Below, in pieces: positions 1 to 6,404 of a DNA stretch of 11,131 nucleotides. Origin of the DNA: CAYGAG01 sp964347765 (lineage in GTDB: Archaea; Thermoproteota; Bathyarchaeia; Bathyarchaeales; Bathycorpusculaceae). The stretch lies in contig CAYGAG010000052.1 of the NCBI GenBank assembly GCA_964347765.1, forward strand, positions 1 through 11,131, written 5' to 3'. Below the pieces are notes generated by a model. It was not told the origin of the DNA and did no database searches. It saw only the letters and a program-made list of their open reading frames with translations. Every line of letters begins with the position of its first letter. The stretch's first letter is position 1. The position numbers and the translations under genes were made by a program.

Positions 1-124
1 CAATTATGCTTTCAGGATCCACGTAAAGCCTAACAGGACCGCTCTCGCTTACAACCAAATAAGACAGAGACAATAGTAACGTGAAAGCTGTTAGAGAAGC
101 TATGGGCAACACAAATCTTGACAT
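1..124 (-). CDS. N-terminal fragment of a secreted, probably cohesin-type protein
   Basis: Only the first 41 codons are in the window; the gene runs off the left edge. The fragment has a short charged start (MSRF), a hydrophobic stretch from about residue 5 to 25 (LPIASLTAFTLLLSLSYLVV) typical of a signal peptide or anchor, and then SESGPVRLYVDPESII. From family knowledge, a 'V-R-L-Y-V-D-P-x-S-I' strand right after the signal is how many archaeal cohesin-like secreted proteins begin, so I infer a cohesin or similar Ig-like extracellular domain follows. The ATG at 124 is preceded by a strong purine-rich ribosome binding site (GGGGGGAGGAGTGAG). It diverges from the ABC transporter. The dockerin-carrying hydrolase at 4461-6107 makes the cohesin reading more attractive, but the domain itself lies outside the window. 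Confidence 0.7.
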   Translation of the reverse strand, partial: MSRFVLPIASLTAFTLLLSLSYLVVSESGPVRLYVDPESII

Positions 125-138
125 CTCACTCCTCCCCC
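125..138 (-). promoter_or_regulatory. Ribosome binding site of the secreted protein
   Basis: Read on the minus strand, GGGGGGAGGAGTGAG runs straight up to the ATG at 124. The GGAGGAG/GAGTGAG core complements the 3' end of 16S rRNA and fixes the start codon of the truncated gene. Confidence 0.6.
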
Positions 139-215
139 CTCTTTTCCAGGAAAATTAGGGTAATAGCTCAAATAATAGCTTTTTGATAAACTTGTCAAAT
201 CTGTCCTATACTCGA

Positions 216-221
216 GCGCGC
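216..221. repeat. Intergenic GC tract 1
   Basis: GCGCGC in the divergent gap between the cohesin-like gene and the ABC operon, about 100 bp before the likely TATA box of the latter. Confidence 0.6.
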
Positions 222-317
222 CTATTGTGAAGATTTTAGGGATCTGTCTATGCAATGTTGGCTTCAATATACGTGCAGGCAATGGTCACCTATTGTGATT
301 GCATCAAGTGAGTTACG

Positions 318-325
318 TTATAGTA
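318..325 (+). promoter_or_regulatory. Possible TATA box of the ABC operon
   Basis: TTATAGTA lies about 36 bp before the ATG at 358. This would give a very short leader and argues against the longer reading frame starting at 250. The match to the archaeal TATA consensus is moderate. Confidence 0.35.
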
Positions 326-357
326 TTGGGATGCCAGTACAGTGGAAATGGATTGAT

Positions 358-1263
358 ATGGCTGAGCTGATAGCAGTAGCAGATGGCTTAGGCAGGAGAT
401 TCGGTGAAAGTTGGGGGTTGAAGAACATGTCATTGGCTCTTGAAAGGGGCAAGCTTACCGTTATGGTAGGCCCAAACGGTTCAGGAAAAACAACCACGGT
501 TAGAATCCTGTCCACACTACTGAAACCTTCAAGAGGCAGCGCAGAGGTCCTGGGTATGGATATTCTGACGGATTTCAAGAAGATCAGGAAGAGAATAGCC
601 TACTTGCCGCAAGGATACGAAGTGAACAGGAATTTGACCCCCGCTGAATCGATCAAATGGAACCTTGTCGCAAGAGGAGCCCCCATCGCCGAAGCTGGTC
701 TAGATGCCAAAGAATGGATTGAAAAAATGGGGCTTGAGAACTGTAAGGACAGGTCATGCTGGGCTTTGAGTGGGGGAGAAAGAAGGAGAGTAGCAGTTTC
801 CATTATATTGTCTACAAACGCTGACCTGATTTTCCTTGATGAACCAACAACCGGGCTTGATGTTGAAGCGCGTTATGCTACATGGAAGATCGTTAGGGAT
901 GCCTTGAAAGACGGAGCGACAGTGTTGCTTACTACTCACGACATGAAGGAAGCTGAGACACTTGCAGATACTGCTATATTTGTCAAAGAAGGACAGAACC
1001 TTGTGAGTGATAACCCTCAGAAACTGATTGACAGTCTGCCCAGCAGATACAGAATTACAATCAAGAAAGAAGCGTTAGGAGATCGGTGCTTGAAGAAGTC
1101 TATTGACATAGGCGACAGGCTTGTAGTATATGCGAAGGATCAAGATGAAATCAAGGAATTTCTGTCTGAGTTCCTCGATCTGACCGGCATAGCCTCAGTG
1201 AATAAGGTTGGACTTGAAGATGTGTATCTGCACTTGATCAAGGGAGATGAGCCGTATGATTAG
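358..1263 (+). CDS. ABC transporter ATP-binding protein (exporter type)
   Basis: This 301-residue protein is the cytoplasmic ATPase of an ABC-2 type exporter. All ABC motifs are visible: Walker A GPNGSGKTT (38-46), Q-loop LPQG (Gln85), signature LSGGE (137-141), Walker B LIFLDEP (157-163) followed by the D-loop TTGLD, and the switch His in TTHD (His194). The roughly 90 residues after the ATPase core are the variable C-terminal tail common in drug and polysaccharide exporter subunits. I start at ATG 358 (MAELIAVADGLGRRFG), because the ABC fold begins there. The frame stays open back to 250, with an in-frame ATG at 331, but those extra residues have no homologue-like character. A TATA-like TTATAGTA at 318-325 suits a start near 350-358. 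It overlaps the permease gene, so the two form one operon. The substrate cannot be told. Confidence 0.93.
   Translation: MAELIAVADGLGRRFGESWGLKNMSLALERGKLTVMVGPNGSGKTTTVRILSTLLKPSRGSAEVLGMDILTDFKKIRKRIAYLPQGYEVNRNLTPAESIKWNLVARGAPIAEAGLDAKEWIEKMGLENCKDRSCWALSGGERRRVAVSIILSTNADLIFLDEPTTGLDVEARYATWKIVRDALKDGATVLLTTHDMKEAETLADTAIFVKEGQNLVSDNPQKLIDSLPSRYRITIKKEALGDRCLKKSIDIGDRLVVYAKDQDEIKEFLSEFLDLTGIASVNKVGLEDVYLHLIKGDEPYD
1243..1250 (+). promoter_or_regulatory. Ribosome binding site deciding the permease start
   Basis: GGAGATGA is a one-mismatch version of GGAGGTGA, the archaeal anti-16S sequence. It lies 5 nt before the ATG at 1256. The other in-frame ATG at 1247 is inside this site, so 1256 is the better start. 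The site sits within the end of the ATPase gene, consistent with translational coupling. Confidence 0.6.
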
Positions 1264-1984
1264 AACGATAAGGCAGATCTTGGGAGTTGCAGCAATTCGC
1301 ATCAAAGGAATTCAGAGGCAGCCTCTCTGGATGGCCCAATCAATCATTGGTGTTTCAGCGTGGGCACTGACTATGTATGCTTGGGGAAGCACACGTGCTC
1401 TAGAGAATCTGGTATTGGTGTATATTGTCGCTGGCTCATGGGCACTTGGACTGAACACGGTTGCACAGTCCATAGGCTGGGAAAGAGTGGATCTCATCTA
1501 TGATTCCAATGTAGCCTCTTCTATCACTCTCCCAATATACTTCCTGGGCCAGATCGTGGGGCTGACACCATATTTCCTCGTCAATCTAGTCATGTCAATA
1601 GCAGTAGCAGCAACAATAGGTATGAAGCTTTCACTTTTGCTGCCGTTGATGTTCGTCGCTGTTGTGTCCATGATCCTTGGATCATTCCTGTCTCTGTCTA
1701 TCATTCTACGGTTGAAGAACCCTACAAACATATCAGCAATCACCAACCCACTGTACACTCTCACGATTTTTCTGCCCCCCGTGTACTATCCTTTGGCCTT
1801 CTTACCTGCCCTCTTGAGGGAAACCAGTCTGGTCATGCCAACAGTCTCTTTGATGGAAATGGCACGATGGGTAACCTATACTCCAACTGCATGCAACCCG
1901 ATTCTGTCGCTCATCTCACTGCTTTCGTGGCTATCCGTGAGTACGCTATTAGTAGCCAAGAAGCTGAAATGGGGATCTGAATAG
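1256..1984 (+). CDS. ABC-2 type transporter permease
   Basis: This 242-residue integral membrane protein is the permease partner of the preceding ATPase. A short basic N-terminus (MIRTIRQILGVAAIRIKG) is followed by about six hydrophobic spans, near residues 27-46, 52-72, 92-120, 126-150, 162-185 and 214-234. The length and topology are those of an ABC-2 (DrrB/NodJ-like) half-transporter. The NPLYTLTIFLPPVYYPLAFLP region (about 164-184) fits the conserved segment before the last spans of that family. The gene overlaps the ATPase gene by 8 bp. An alternative ATG three codons upstream (1247) falls inside the ribosome binding site. Two chains probably pair with two ATPases. The substrate is unknown; no lipid- or drug-specific motif is visible. 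Confidence 0.9.
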   Translation: MIRTIRQILGVAAIRIKGIQRQPLWMAQSIIGVSAWALTMYAWGSTRALENLVLVYIVAGSWALGLNTVAQSIGWERVDLIYDSNVASSITLPIYFLGQIVGLTPYFLVNLVMSIAVAATIGMKLSLLLPLMFVAVVSMILGSFLSLSIILRLKNPTNISAITNPLYTLTIFLPPVYYPLAFLPALLRETSLVMPTVSLMEMARWVTYTPTACNPILSLISLLSWLSVSTLLVAKKLKWGSE

Positions 1985-2129
1985 CTCAGACAACCGTAAC
2001 GTGTTGAACACTGTCCACCATGATTCCATACACAGAAAAGAGAGGGTCTTCAAGAGATATCTCCACTCTGGCTTGTTATAAGCCGAAAAGAAAGACGCTG
2101 CGCGCGCTTTTTGGATCGCTAAACGATGC
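1985..2129. terminator. Convergent gap with small hairpin and GC tract followed by T-run
   Basis: This gap separates the ends of the converging permease and AlkD-like genes. It has a small hairpin, GGCTT (2070-2074) pairing with AAGCC (2080-2084) around a 5-nt loop, and then GCGCGCGC (2100-2107) followed directly by TTTTT (2108-2112). A T-run after the permease is what archaeal intrinsic termination needs, so 2070-2112 may end the ABC transcript. The open frame that begins at 2020 runs into the opposite-strand gene and does not look coding. Confidence 0.4.
2100..2107. repeat. Intergenic GC tract 2
   Basis: GCGCGCGC, followed directly by five T on the plus strand, in the convergent gap after the ABC permease. 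Confidence 0.65.
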
Positions 2130-2846
2130 TCACGGCTTCTTCATTGCTTCTCTCTTGAGTCTAGGAGATAGTTTCTCAATAGCATACCTCAGTGCTGTTC
2201 TAGGCATCTCCTCCTTGTTCTTCATAACGTAATCGAAAACCTCCTCTGGATACTTGTTACTTGTCTCCTTCAACATCCAACCGTAGCCTTTCTGCACCAT
2301 TATGTCTTCATCAGTCAAGAGGATATCTGCAATTTCAAAGACGGCTCCGAGATTCTTCTTCCTTCTTATTGAATAAATCAGAACAACTGCACCGGCTCTC
2401 CTCATCCAACGATTTGTAGATCTCGTCCATTCTATTGTCTTCTCAATGAAACTGGGAAACTGAAAAACGAAAGCCCCAAATGCATGTGTACAGAGGTCGT
2501 CACACGCTCCCCAGCTATGCACGTGTCTTTTCAACCATGATTCTAAGAGTTGGAAATCGGACTCATCATAAATTTTTCTAAGACGGAAAGCCCAGTCAAA
2601 TGCTATGGTTCGCTCCTCTGAATAGCCAGATTCCAACAGATCACTGCACAATTGCAGGATTTCATGCTTGGGTCTATTCTTGGCCTTCTGAAAGAACCTC
2701 GATGATAGCTTCCTGACAGCAGGCGTCGGAATTCCATAGAGCCTCGGACTCTCACAGTACGTCTTCTCCCAACGTGTCCTTTTCTTCTCCTCACCAAGAT
2801 CAGCATGCTGCCTCAGCTCCTCTCTGATCTCTTGAACGATCATCAT
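2130..2846 (-). CDS. AlkD-type DNA alkylation repair glycosylase (HEAT-like repeats)
   Basis: This 238-residue protein matches the AlkC/AlkD family, all-helical HEAT-like repeat DNA glycosylases that excise positively charged alkylated bases such as 3-methyladenine and 7-methylguanine. The family-typical start is an amphipathic helix (VQEIREELRQHAD), then YGIPTPAVRKL (37-47), the RTIAFDWAFRLRK helix, and SWGACDDLCTHAFG (111-124). Residues Trp112, Asp116, Arg149/150 (NRWMRRAGAV) and Trp190 (KGYGWMLKE) sit where Bacillus cereus AlkD has its catalytic-cleft Trp109, Asp113, Arg148 and Trp187. The length is normal for the family. Two consecutive ATGs (2846 and 2843) follow an AGAGGAAAA stretch; either may serve. 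It appears to be a single gene, downstream of but separate from the HAD gene. Confidence 0.88.
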   Translation of the reverse strand: MMIVQEIREELRQHADLGEEKKRTRWEKTYCESPRLYGIPTPAVRKLSSRFFQKAKNRPKHEILQLCSDLLESGYSEERTIAFDWAFRLRKIYDESDFQLLESWLKRHVHSWGACDDLCTHAFGAFVFQFPSFIEKTIEWTRSTNRWMRRAGAVVLIYSIRRKKNLGAVFEIADILLTDEDIMVQKGYGWMLKETSNKYPEEVFDYVMKNKEEMPRTALRYAIEKLSPRLKREAMKKP

Positions 2847-2916
2847 TTTTCCTCTGAATGTTCTGTACTTCTTTCTGACCTGTAAGGATTGCCCCGATAG
2901 CTAGGTCATATTGTCA

Positions 2917-2931
2917 AAACCTTTTAGGTTT
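2917..2931. repeat. Short perfect hairpin between HAD and AlkD genes
   Basis: AAACCT and AGGTTT form a 6-bp perfect stem around TTT, extendable with one bulged A to TCAAAACCT/AGGTTTGA. It lies 52-66 bp past the HAD stop and about 70 bp before the AlkD-like start. It could end the HAD transcript or be an operator. Confidence 0.4.
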
Positions 2932-2963
2932 GATCAGTCTTCTCCCATTTTCTTCTCGAAGCA

Positions 2964-2968
2964 GCGCG
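2964..2968. repeat. Intergenic GC tract 3
   Basis: GCGCG in the context GCAGCGCGTATAG, 15 bp past the HAD stop codon. The flanks match the tract at 10159 (CAGCGCGTAT). Confidence 0.5.
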
Positions 2969-2982
2969 TATAGCAGGTGCAC

Positions 2983-3669
2983 TTATTCTGACATCGGCGC
3001 ATCGTCCTGCAGCTCTTTCCAGCTTTCTATCACTCTTGTAGCACCTTGTTCAAAGTATTGCTGTGGTTTGTGTTTTTTTGGGCGTAGATAGCCGATTCTG
3101 TCCGGAATGTTAAATTCCTTGAATATTGGAAAGTAGCCTGGGTAGTCGTCGATCACCCGGACAATGCTGAAAGTGGCACATATTTCTGAGAAGAGCTTGG
3201 TTTTCGTGTCAATTTGGGTTGGTCCAGAAGTGTCCTCTCCTTTTGGTCGGGCATAGTCTGTGGGACTGAACATCACCAGTTCGGTGTTTTCTGTTGGGAA
3301 TCCGAATCTTTTCAATTCATCTAGAGTCAGAGATCTCATGTTTTCAGTTCTTCCTGTAAGATAGATTATCCGGATTTTCTTACTCCAAGCCTGGAGCACA
3401 TCGGCTGCAAAAGGAATCGGTCTATGCAGTTCGAGTGATTTAGCTCCGGCTTCTTCCAAACACAGTAGAATGTCCCAGAAACGTTTCTGATATTCTTTCA
3501 CTCTGGATTTCTGTTCTCGAGAAGCAAACTTCATGAAGATCTGCTCTAAGCTTTGCGCTTCTACAACTTCTAGTGGGATTTCACGATTCAGCAAGAGACC
3601 CCAGACCTTCTGAATTCTTAGCCCAGTATCTATCAACGTGTCATCAACGTCAACAACGACACCTTTCAT
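2983..3669 (-). CDS. HAD-superfamily hydrolase (phosphatase-like)
   Basis: This 228-residue protein has all four haloacid dehalogenase motifs. Motif I is DVDDT (Asp7 nucleophile, Asp9 acid), motif II is the Thr of YLTGRT (Thr105), motif III is a Lys in the DTKTK stretch (155-158), and motif IV is VIDDYPGYF (Asp174/Asp175) for Mg2+. The long helical insert between motifs I and II (about 15-90) is a C1-type cap. The family transfers phosphoryl groups, usually as small-molecule phosphatases; the YLTGR motif resembles phosphatases acting on nucleotides or polynucleotide ends. The specific substrate cannot be read. The start MKGVVVDVDD is canonical and preceded by GCAGGAG about 10 nt upstream. A possible TATA (CATAAAGC, about 3713-3720) would give it its own promoter. 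Confidence 0.85.
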   Translation of the reverse strand: MKGVVVDVDDTLIDTGLRIQKVWGLLLNREIPLEVVEAQSLEQIFMKFASREQKSRVKEYQKRFWDILLCLEEAGAKSLELHRPIPFAADVLQAWSKKIRIIYLTGRTENMRSLTLDELKRFGFPTENTELVMFSPTDYARPKGEDTSGPTQIDTKTKLFSEICATFSIVRVIDDYPGYFPIFKEFNIPDRIGYLRPKKHKPQQYFEQGATRVIESWKELQDDAPMSE

Positions 3670-3751
3670 TCGGCTACTACTCCTGCTCTAGGCTCAGTGT
3701 ACTCAGTTTCAGCTTTATGACTTGTGGAAGAGACTTTTGAAGGTGGACCCA

Positions 3752-3769
3752 TCAGACTGGACAGTCTGA
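3752..3769. terminator. Perfect 7-bp hairpin just past the small Lrp-like gene
   Basis: TCAGACT (3752-3758) and AGTCTGA (3763-3769) pair perfectly around GGAC. It begins about 10 nt after the stop codon at 3780 on the minus strand, the right place for a 3'-end structure. No long T-run follows, so stabilisation or processing of the 3' end is as likely as termination. Confidence 0.4.
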
Positions 3770-3779
3770 ACTCCTCTTC

Positions 3780-4100
3780 CTAGAGTGAAAGCAAATGCTC
3801 GGCTAGTGTTGAGAATGTCAAAGGTCGATAATGAAGAGGGTCGCTTAGGTCTAAAAGGAAACTTCCGATTTTCACTGCTGCCACGGGAAGCCAGTGCCTC
3901 AACCATGTTTTGAACTCTAGATAGGATCCATAATCCTTGTGAAGCGAGATGGTCACCCCGTCATATCCTTCCCCCATCCCTCTCTCACCCATAATCATTT
4001 CAAAGGGACTCACCTTCACTATTTCCTCAGCTTTCTTTCTTGCCTCCAGAACCCTTTCTCTGTCAACACCGACACCATATTTGAGTAGAGTTATAGCCAT
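3780..4100 (-). CDS. Small stand-alone protein resembling an Lrp/AsnC (RAM-like) domain
   Basis: This 106-residue protein starts at ATG 4100 (MAITLLKYGVGVDRERVL). The frame stays open to 4157, but the TATA box at 4128-4135 is centred 31 bp before ATG 4100, which supports a nearly leaderless transcript and the shorter product. The order strand (AITLLKYGVG), helix (RERVLEARKKAEEIVKV), strand (EMIMGERGMGEGYDGVTISL), helix (DYGSYLEFKTWLRHWLP), strand (AAVKIGSFLLDLS) resembles the beta-alpha-beta-beta-alpha-beta ligand-binding domain of Lrp/AsnC regulators, including the 'GEYD'-like turn. There is no DNA-binding helix-turn-helix. From what is known of such stand-alone domains it may sense an amino acid or oligomerise with a full-length regulator. 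The family assignment is by pattern only. Confidence 0.72.
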   Translation of the reverse strand: MAITLLKYGVGVDRERVLEARKKAEEIVKVSPFEMIMGERGMGEGYDGVTISLHKDYGSYLEFKTWLRHWLPVAAVKIGSFLLDLSDPLHYRPLTFSTLAEHLLSL

Positions 4101-4116
4101 AACATAGAACGGCAAG

Positions 4117-4148
4117 GTAACTATTTTGTATAAAATGTAACTATTTGT
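4117..4148 (-). promoter_or_regulatory. TATA box bracketed by two direct repeats (candidate operator)
   Basis: On the minus strand the TATA box TTTTATAC occupies 4128-4135, centred 31 bp before the ATG at 4100. On the plus strand a 10-bp sequence, GTAACTATTT, occurs at 4117-4126 and again at 4137-4146, exactly 20 bp (about two helical turns) apart, one copy on each side of the TATA box. Same-face direct repeats around a TATA box are a natural binding arrangement for a repressor, perhaps the Lrp-like product itself. Confidence 0.55.
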
Positions 4149-4261
4149 GCAGAACACCTAGTCTAAGTCAAACAAAAGAGGAGGCTGCGCCAATATTCTT
4201 CCCATTTGTAGCTCTTCACCATCATATCCTAAGGCGATTAGGAATGCGGAAGCTAAAAGCT

Positions 4262-4306
4262 TTATTGGTCGTCGCATTGCTCTCCTTCAGCGCGCGCGAC
4301 CAATAA
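4262..4306. repeat. 10-bp perfect inverted repeat enclosing a GCGCGCGCG tract
   Basis: TTATTGGTCG (4262-4271) is the exact reverse complement of CGACCAATAA (4297-4306). The 25-nt spacer contains most of the alternating GC tract at 4290-4298, whose last CG is also the first two bases of the right arm. As RNA this would be a stable hairpin; as DNA it is a large dyad. Confidence 0.65.
4290..4298. repeat. Intergenic GC tract 4
   Basis: GCGCGCGCG, preceded by CA as in several other tracts, inside the loop and right arm of the 10-bp inverted repeat at 4262-4306. Confidence 0.65.
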
Positions 4307-4410
4307 GGAGTATATAACTTTTATGAGAATAAAGTTCAAAGAAACTATCATTAGGCATTATAAGATTAGATTTGTTAAATATTATTTCTATTTGTTCTTA
4401 GTCGCCCTCA

Positions 4411-4415
4411 CGCGC
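4411..4415. repeat. Intergenic GC tract 5
   Basis: CGCGC in CACGCGCTAA, about 45 bp past the stop of the dockerin hydrolase and inside the loop of the weak inverted repeat there. Confidence 0.45.
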
Positions 4416-4460
4416 TAACTCTCTGGGGTTTGGGTTTGAGGGAGTTCGAATACGGGACGA

Positions 4461-6107
4461 CTAGGTTTTTCCGAAGTTTCTGGCTGTGTTTCCTATATCC
4501 ATTAAGTCTACTTTGTTATCTCTGTTTATGTCTGCGTTAGGGTTCCATCTCGGGTGGTTTGGATCGGAACCGAACGCTGAAGCGGCGACTGCTATATCCT
4601 TCATGTTAACACATCCATTCTTGTCCAAGTCACAGAAATGGCAGAACACGCCTGTCAACGTAATACTAGTGTTCACGATGACTACCTTTGTTCTATTGGT
4701 ATCGCCGTCTTCAAGCCAGTGTGCCCAGTTGTATTCGCCATGAGTCTCAGGCATTTCGATGACGTATGAATCTTGAATTAGGGATTCTTGGTATGGCGTT
4801 GATTGTGGCTGTTCGTTAATGGTGAAGGGGACTGCAGCAAATGGGGAACTCAGTATGGCTAGTTGCTTGTATAATGAAAAAAGCCTAGCAGCTTCATCAA
4901 GAAGTAGATCAATCATGGATGGGAAGAATGTATTCGCCAAATAGTCATCTTCTACTAAAGTAACACCTCGATTTACCATAAACACTATCCCATATTTTCC
5001 ATTATTCACTGTTTTAAACGCTATTTGCGCAAGAAAACCATGGATTGCTCCACTATGTCCAATAATATTGCCTCTGAAAAGGGGCCAGCCTAAACCTTGT
5101 CCATAACGTTGGAAACCACAGAGTTCTGTACCCCACGTGTATAGATGCCTTGTCTGCATCAAATCAACCGTTTGAGGTAGAAGAATTGGTGTACTGTTAT
5201 AGCTACCTTGATTCATATGAGCGATTAGAAAATTTGCTAGATCTGGTACTGTACTCCTTAATGCTCCCGCTCCTAAGTTATGTTGATTGTATATAGGATA
5301 TGCATCATTTGTGTTGTTTCTTAGTTCATAAGGAATAGCGTTTCTACCTGTGAAATCGGTGTAATTGAATCCTGTGCTGGTCATATCCAATGGGTCAAAA
5401 ACATTTTTTTGTAAATATCCTGCATATGATTGGTTTGTAAGTTGTTCAACTAGGTATGAAAGTAGAAGAAATCCTGTGTTTGAATATCCCCAACGGGTAC
5501 CAGGTCTTGATTGCCAATTTTCTGGTGCATAGTATGCTCCAGAAGGATTTAGCGATCCGTTTAGGAATTCTCCGAGTGTAGGACGAGGATCCCATGGAGT
5601 AAAATTCCACCCCATTTTGATGTTTTGCCAATTGATCATGTCTACATCCCAATCCCAGAGTATTTCGTCAGAAACACCATGGTTTATTCCTGATGTATGA
5701 GTTAACAGCATTCGGATGGTTATTGGATCGCTTGGATAGTTAGGATTCCGAACGCCAAAAGGGATGTAATTATTGATGTCCGTATCCAGATCAAGCGTAC
5801 CATTATCATAGAGTTGCATTATAGCTGTTGCTGTGAATATTTTAGTTATAGAGGCAATCATGTAAACAGTATCTAGGTCAGGTTGATCACCATAACCCTT
5901 GGACCATACTAAAGTATCGTTAATAACAATTCCCGCCGCAAGAGAAGGAATGTCGCCTTGGGACATTAATTCATTAATTCTTGAATCAATATTTTCTTGA
6001 GGCTGAAATATGATTTCGGCCGAGGTTATTCCAGGACTTGCTATAGCTGCTACTATGATGATCCCGAGAATAAGTTTTCTCGTAATAATCTTATGTCTAG
6101 CTGTCAT
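4461..6107 (-). CDS. Secreted class C beta-lactamase-fold serine hydrolase with C-terminal dockerin
   Basis: This 548-residue exported protein has three parts. Residues 1-30 are a signal peptide (basic MTARHKIITRK, hydrophobic LILGIIIVAAIA, likely cut after ITSA). Residues about 40-410 are a serine hydrolase of the class C beta-lactamase / penicillin-binding / esterase (CubicO) family: nucleophile motif S86-I-T-K89, second motif Y208-S-N210, third motif H351-S-G353, plus LLTHTSGI (135-141). The C-terminus (about 491-548) is a type I dockerin with two calcium loops, D493-x-D495-x-N497...D504 and D526-x-N528-x-D530...D534, each followed by a helix. The enzyme may cleave peptides, cell-wall-like amides or esters outside the cell, and the dockerin should dock it to a cohesin. 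True beta-lactamase activity is not implied. No clear promoter is seen upstream. Confidence 0.93.
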   Translation of the reverse strand: MTARHKIITRKLILGIIIVAAIASPGITSAEIIFQPQENIDSRINELMSQGDIPSLAAGIVINDTLVWSKGYGDQPDLDTVYMIASITKIFTATAIMQLYDNGTLDLDTDINNYIPFGVRNPNYPSDPITIRMLLTHTSGINHGVSDEILWDWDVDMINWQNIKMGWNFTPWDPRPTLGEFLNGSLNPSGAYYAPENWQSRPGTRWGYSNTGFLLLSYLVEQLTNQSYAGYLQKNVFDPLDMTSTGFNYTDFTGRNAIPYELRNNTNDAYPIYNQHNLGAGALRSTVPDLANFLIAHMNQGSYNSTPILLPQTVDLMQTRHLYTWGTELCGFQRYGQGLGWPLFRGNIIGHSGAIHGFLAQIAFKTVNNGKYGIVFMVNRGVTLVEDDYLANTFFPSMIDLLLDEAARLFSLYKQLAILSSPFAAVPFTINEQPQSTPYQESLIQDSYVIEMPETHGEYNWAHWLEDGDTNRTKVVIVNTSITLTGVFCHFCDLDKNGCVNMKDIAVAASAFGSDPNHPRWNPNADINRDNKVDLMDIGNTARNFGKT

Positions 6108-6210
6108 TCACAAACCTTCTGTCTAGACCAGCGCCGCACTATTTCATCGATCGTTGGAATAATCCACTACATAAGTTAACACTGTAACATTTATGAATAT
6201 TCCCCATACG

Positions 6211-6224
6211 ACGCGTGCGTGCGC
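6211..6224. repeat. Intergenic GC tract 6 (14 bp alternating purine-pyrimidine)
   Basis: ACGCGTGCGTGCGC alternates purine and pyrimidine without a break for 14 bp, the longest in the window and a good Z-DNA-type sequence. It lies about 100 bp upstream of the dockerin hydrolase start. Confidence 0.65.
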
Positions 6225-6353
6225 TGCGGAGGTGGCTGAATGTTGTATAGGGAAGAAGCTATGAAAATATGAGAATCCTCAGATCCTCTATCCGAGATCA
6301 AGAAACACCTATTCCAGTCTCAGTTCTAGTTCTCATACTTCTTTTCATGTCCG

Positions 6354-6361
6354 ACGCGCGC
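6354..6361. repeat. Intergenic GC tract 7
   Basis: ACGCGCGC, 43 bp beyond the stop codon of the DUF362 gene. Confidence 0.6.
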
Positions 6362-6404
6362 TACATAGGAAATCTACAACAGACCATATCCCTATCATAC
6401 CCCC

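Larger units (their letters stand above)
4158..4460. other. Intergenic region between dockerin hydrolase and Lrp-like gene
   Basis: About 300 bp with no convincing gene. It holds a 10-bp inverted repeat enclosing a GC tract (4262-4306), a second GC tract (4411-4415), an AT-rich stretch (4311-4400), and an inverted repeat just after the hydrolase stop: TAGTCG 4399-4404 with CGACTA 4458-4463, extended by CCC/GGG with one bulge. The last could be a 3'-end structure for the hydrolase transcript. A 31-codon plus-strand reading frame (4323-4418, MRIKFKETIIRHYK...) follows TATATAA at 4311-4317 but lacks other support. Confidence 0.5.
6108..6404. other. Intergenic region with three GC tracts and a possible structured element
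   Basis: This 297-bp gap between two minus-strand genes carries three alternating GC tracts (6211-6224, 6354-6361 and 6407-6418, the last running over the end of the DUF362 gene). It also has an 8-bp inverted repeat, TATGAGAA (6268-6275) with TTCTCATA (6330-6337), enclosing a smaller hairpin. A TATA-like TTGTATAG (6243-6250) precedes it on the plus strand. No protein-coding frame of note is present. Confidence 0.4.

Noticed and set aside
250..357. N-terminal extension of the ABC ATPase frame (36 extra codons)
   Set aside because: The ABC fold starts at 358, a TATA-like box lies inside the extension, and the extra residues look non-coding.
2020..2232. 70-codon plus-strand frame
   Set aside because: It overlaps the well-supported AlkD-like gene on the other strand, has no ribosome binding site and shows no family resemblance.
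4323..4418. 31-codon plus-strand frame after a TATATAA sequence
   Set aside because: Composition simply reflects the AT-rich gap; GGAG is too far upstream and no homology is recognised.
4399..4463. tRNA-like stretch with TTCGAAT and complementary ends (TAGTCG/CGACTA)
   Set aside because: Only 65 nt long, the bases around TTCGAAT do not form a T stem, and no D or anticodon arm can be folded. It is better read as a 3'-end inverted repeat of the dockerin hydrolase gene.
4461..6107. Antibiotic-resistance beta-lactamase
   Set aside because: The fold and motifs are shared with many peptidases and esterases, and the dockerin and archaeal setting argue for a degradative enzyme rather than drug resistance.
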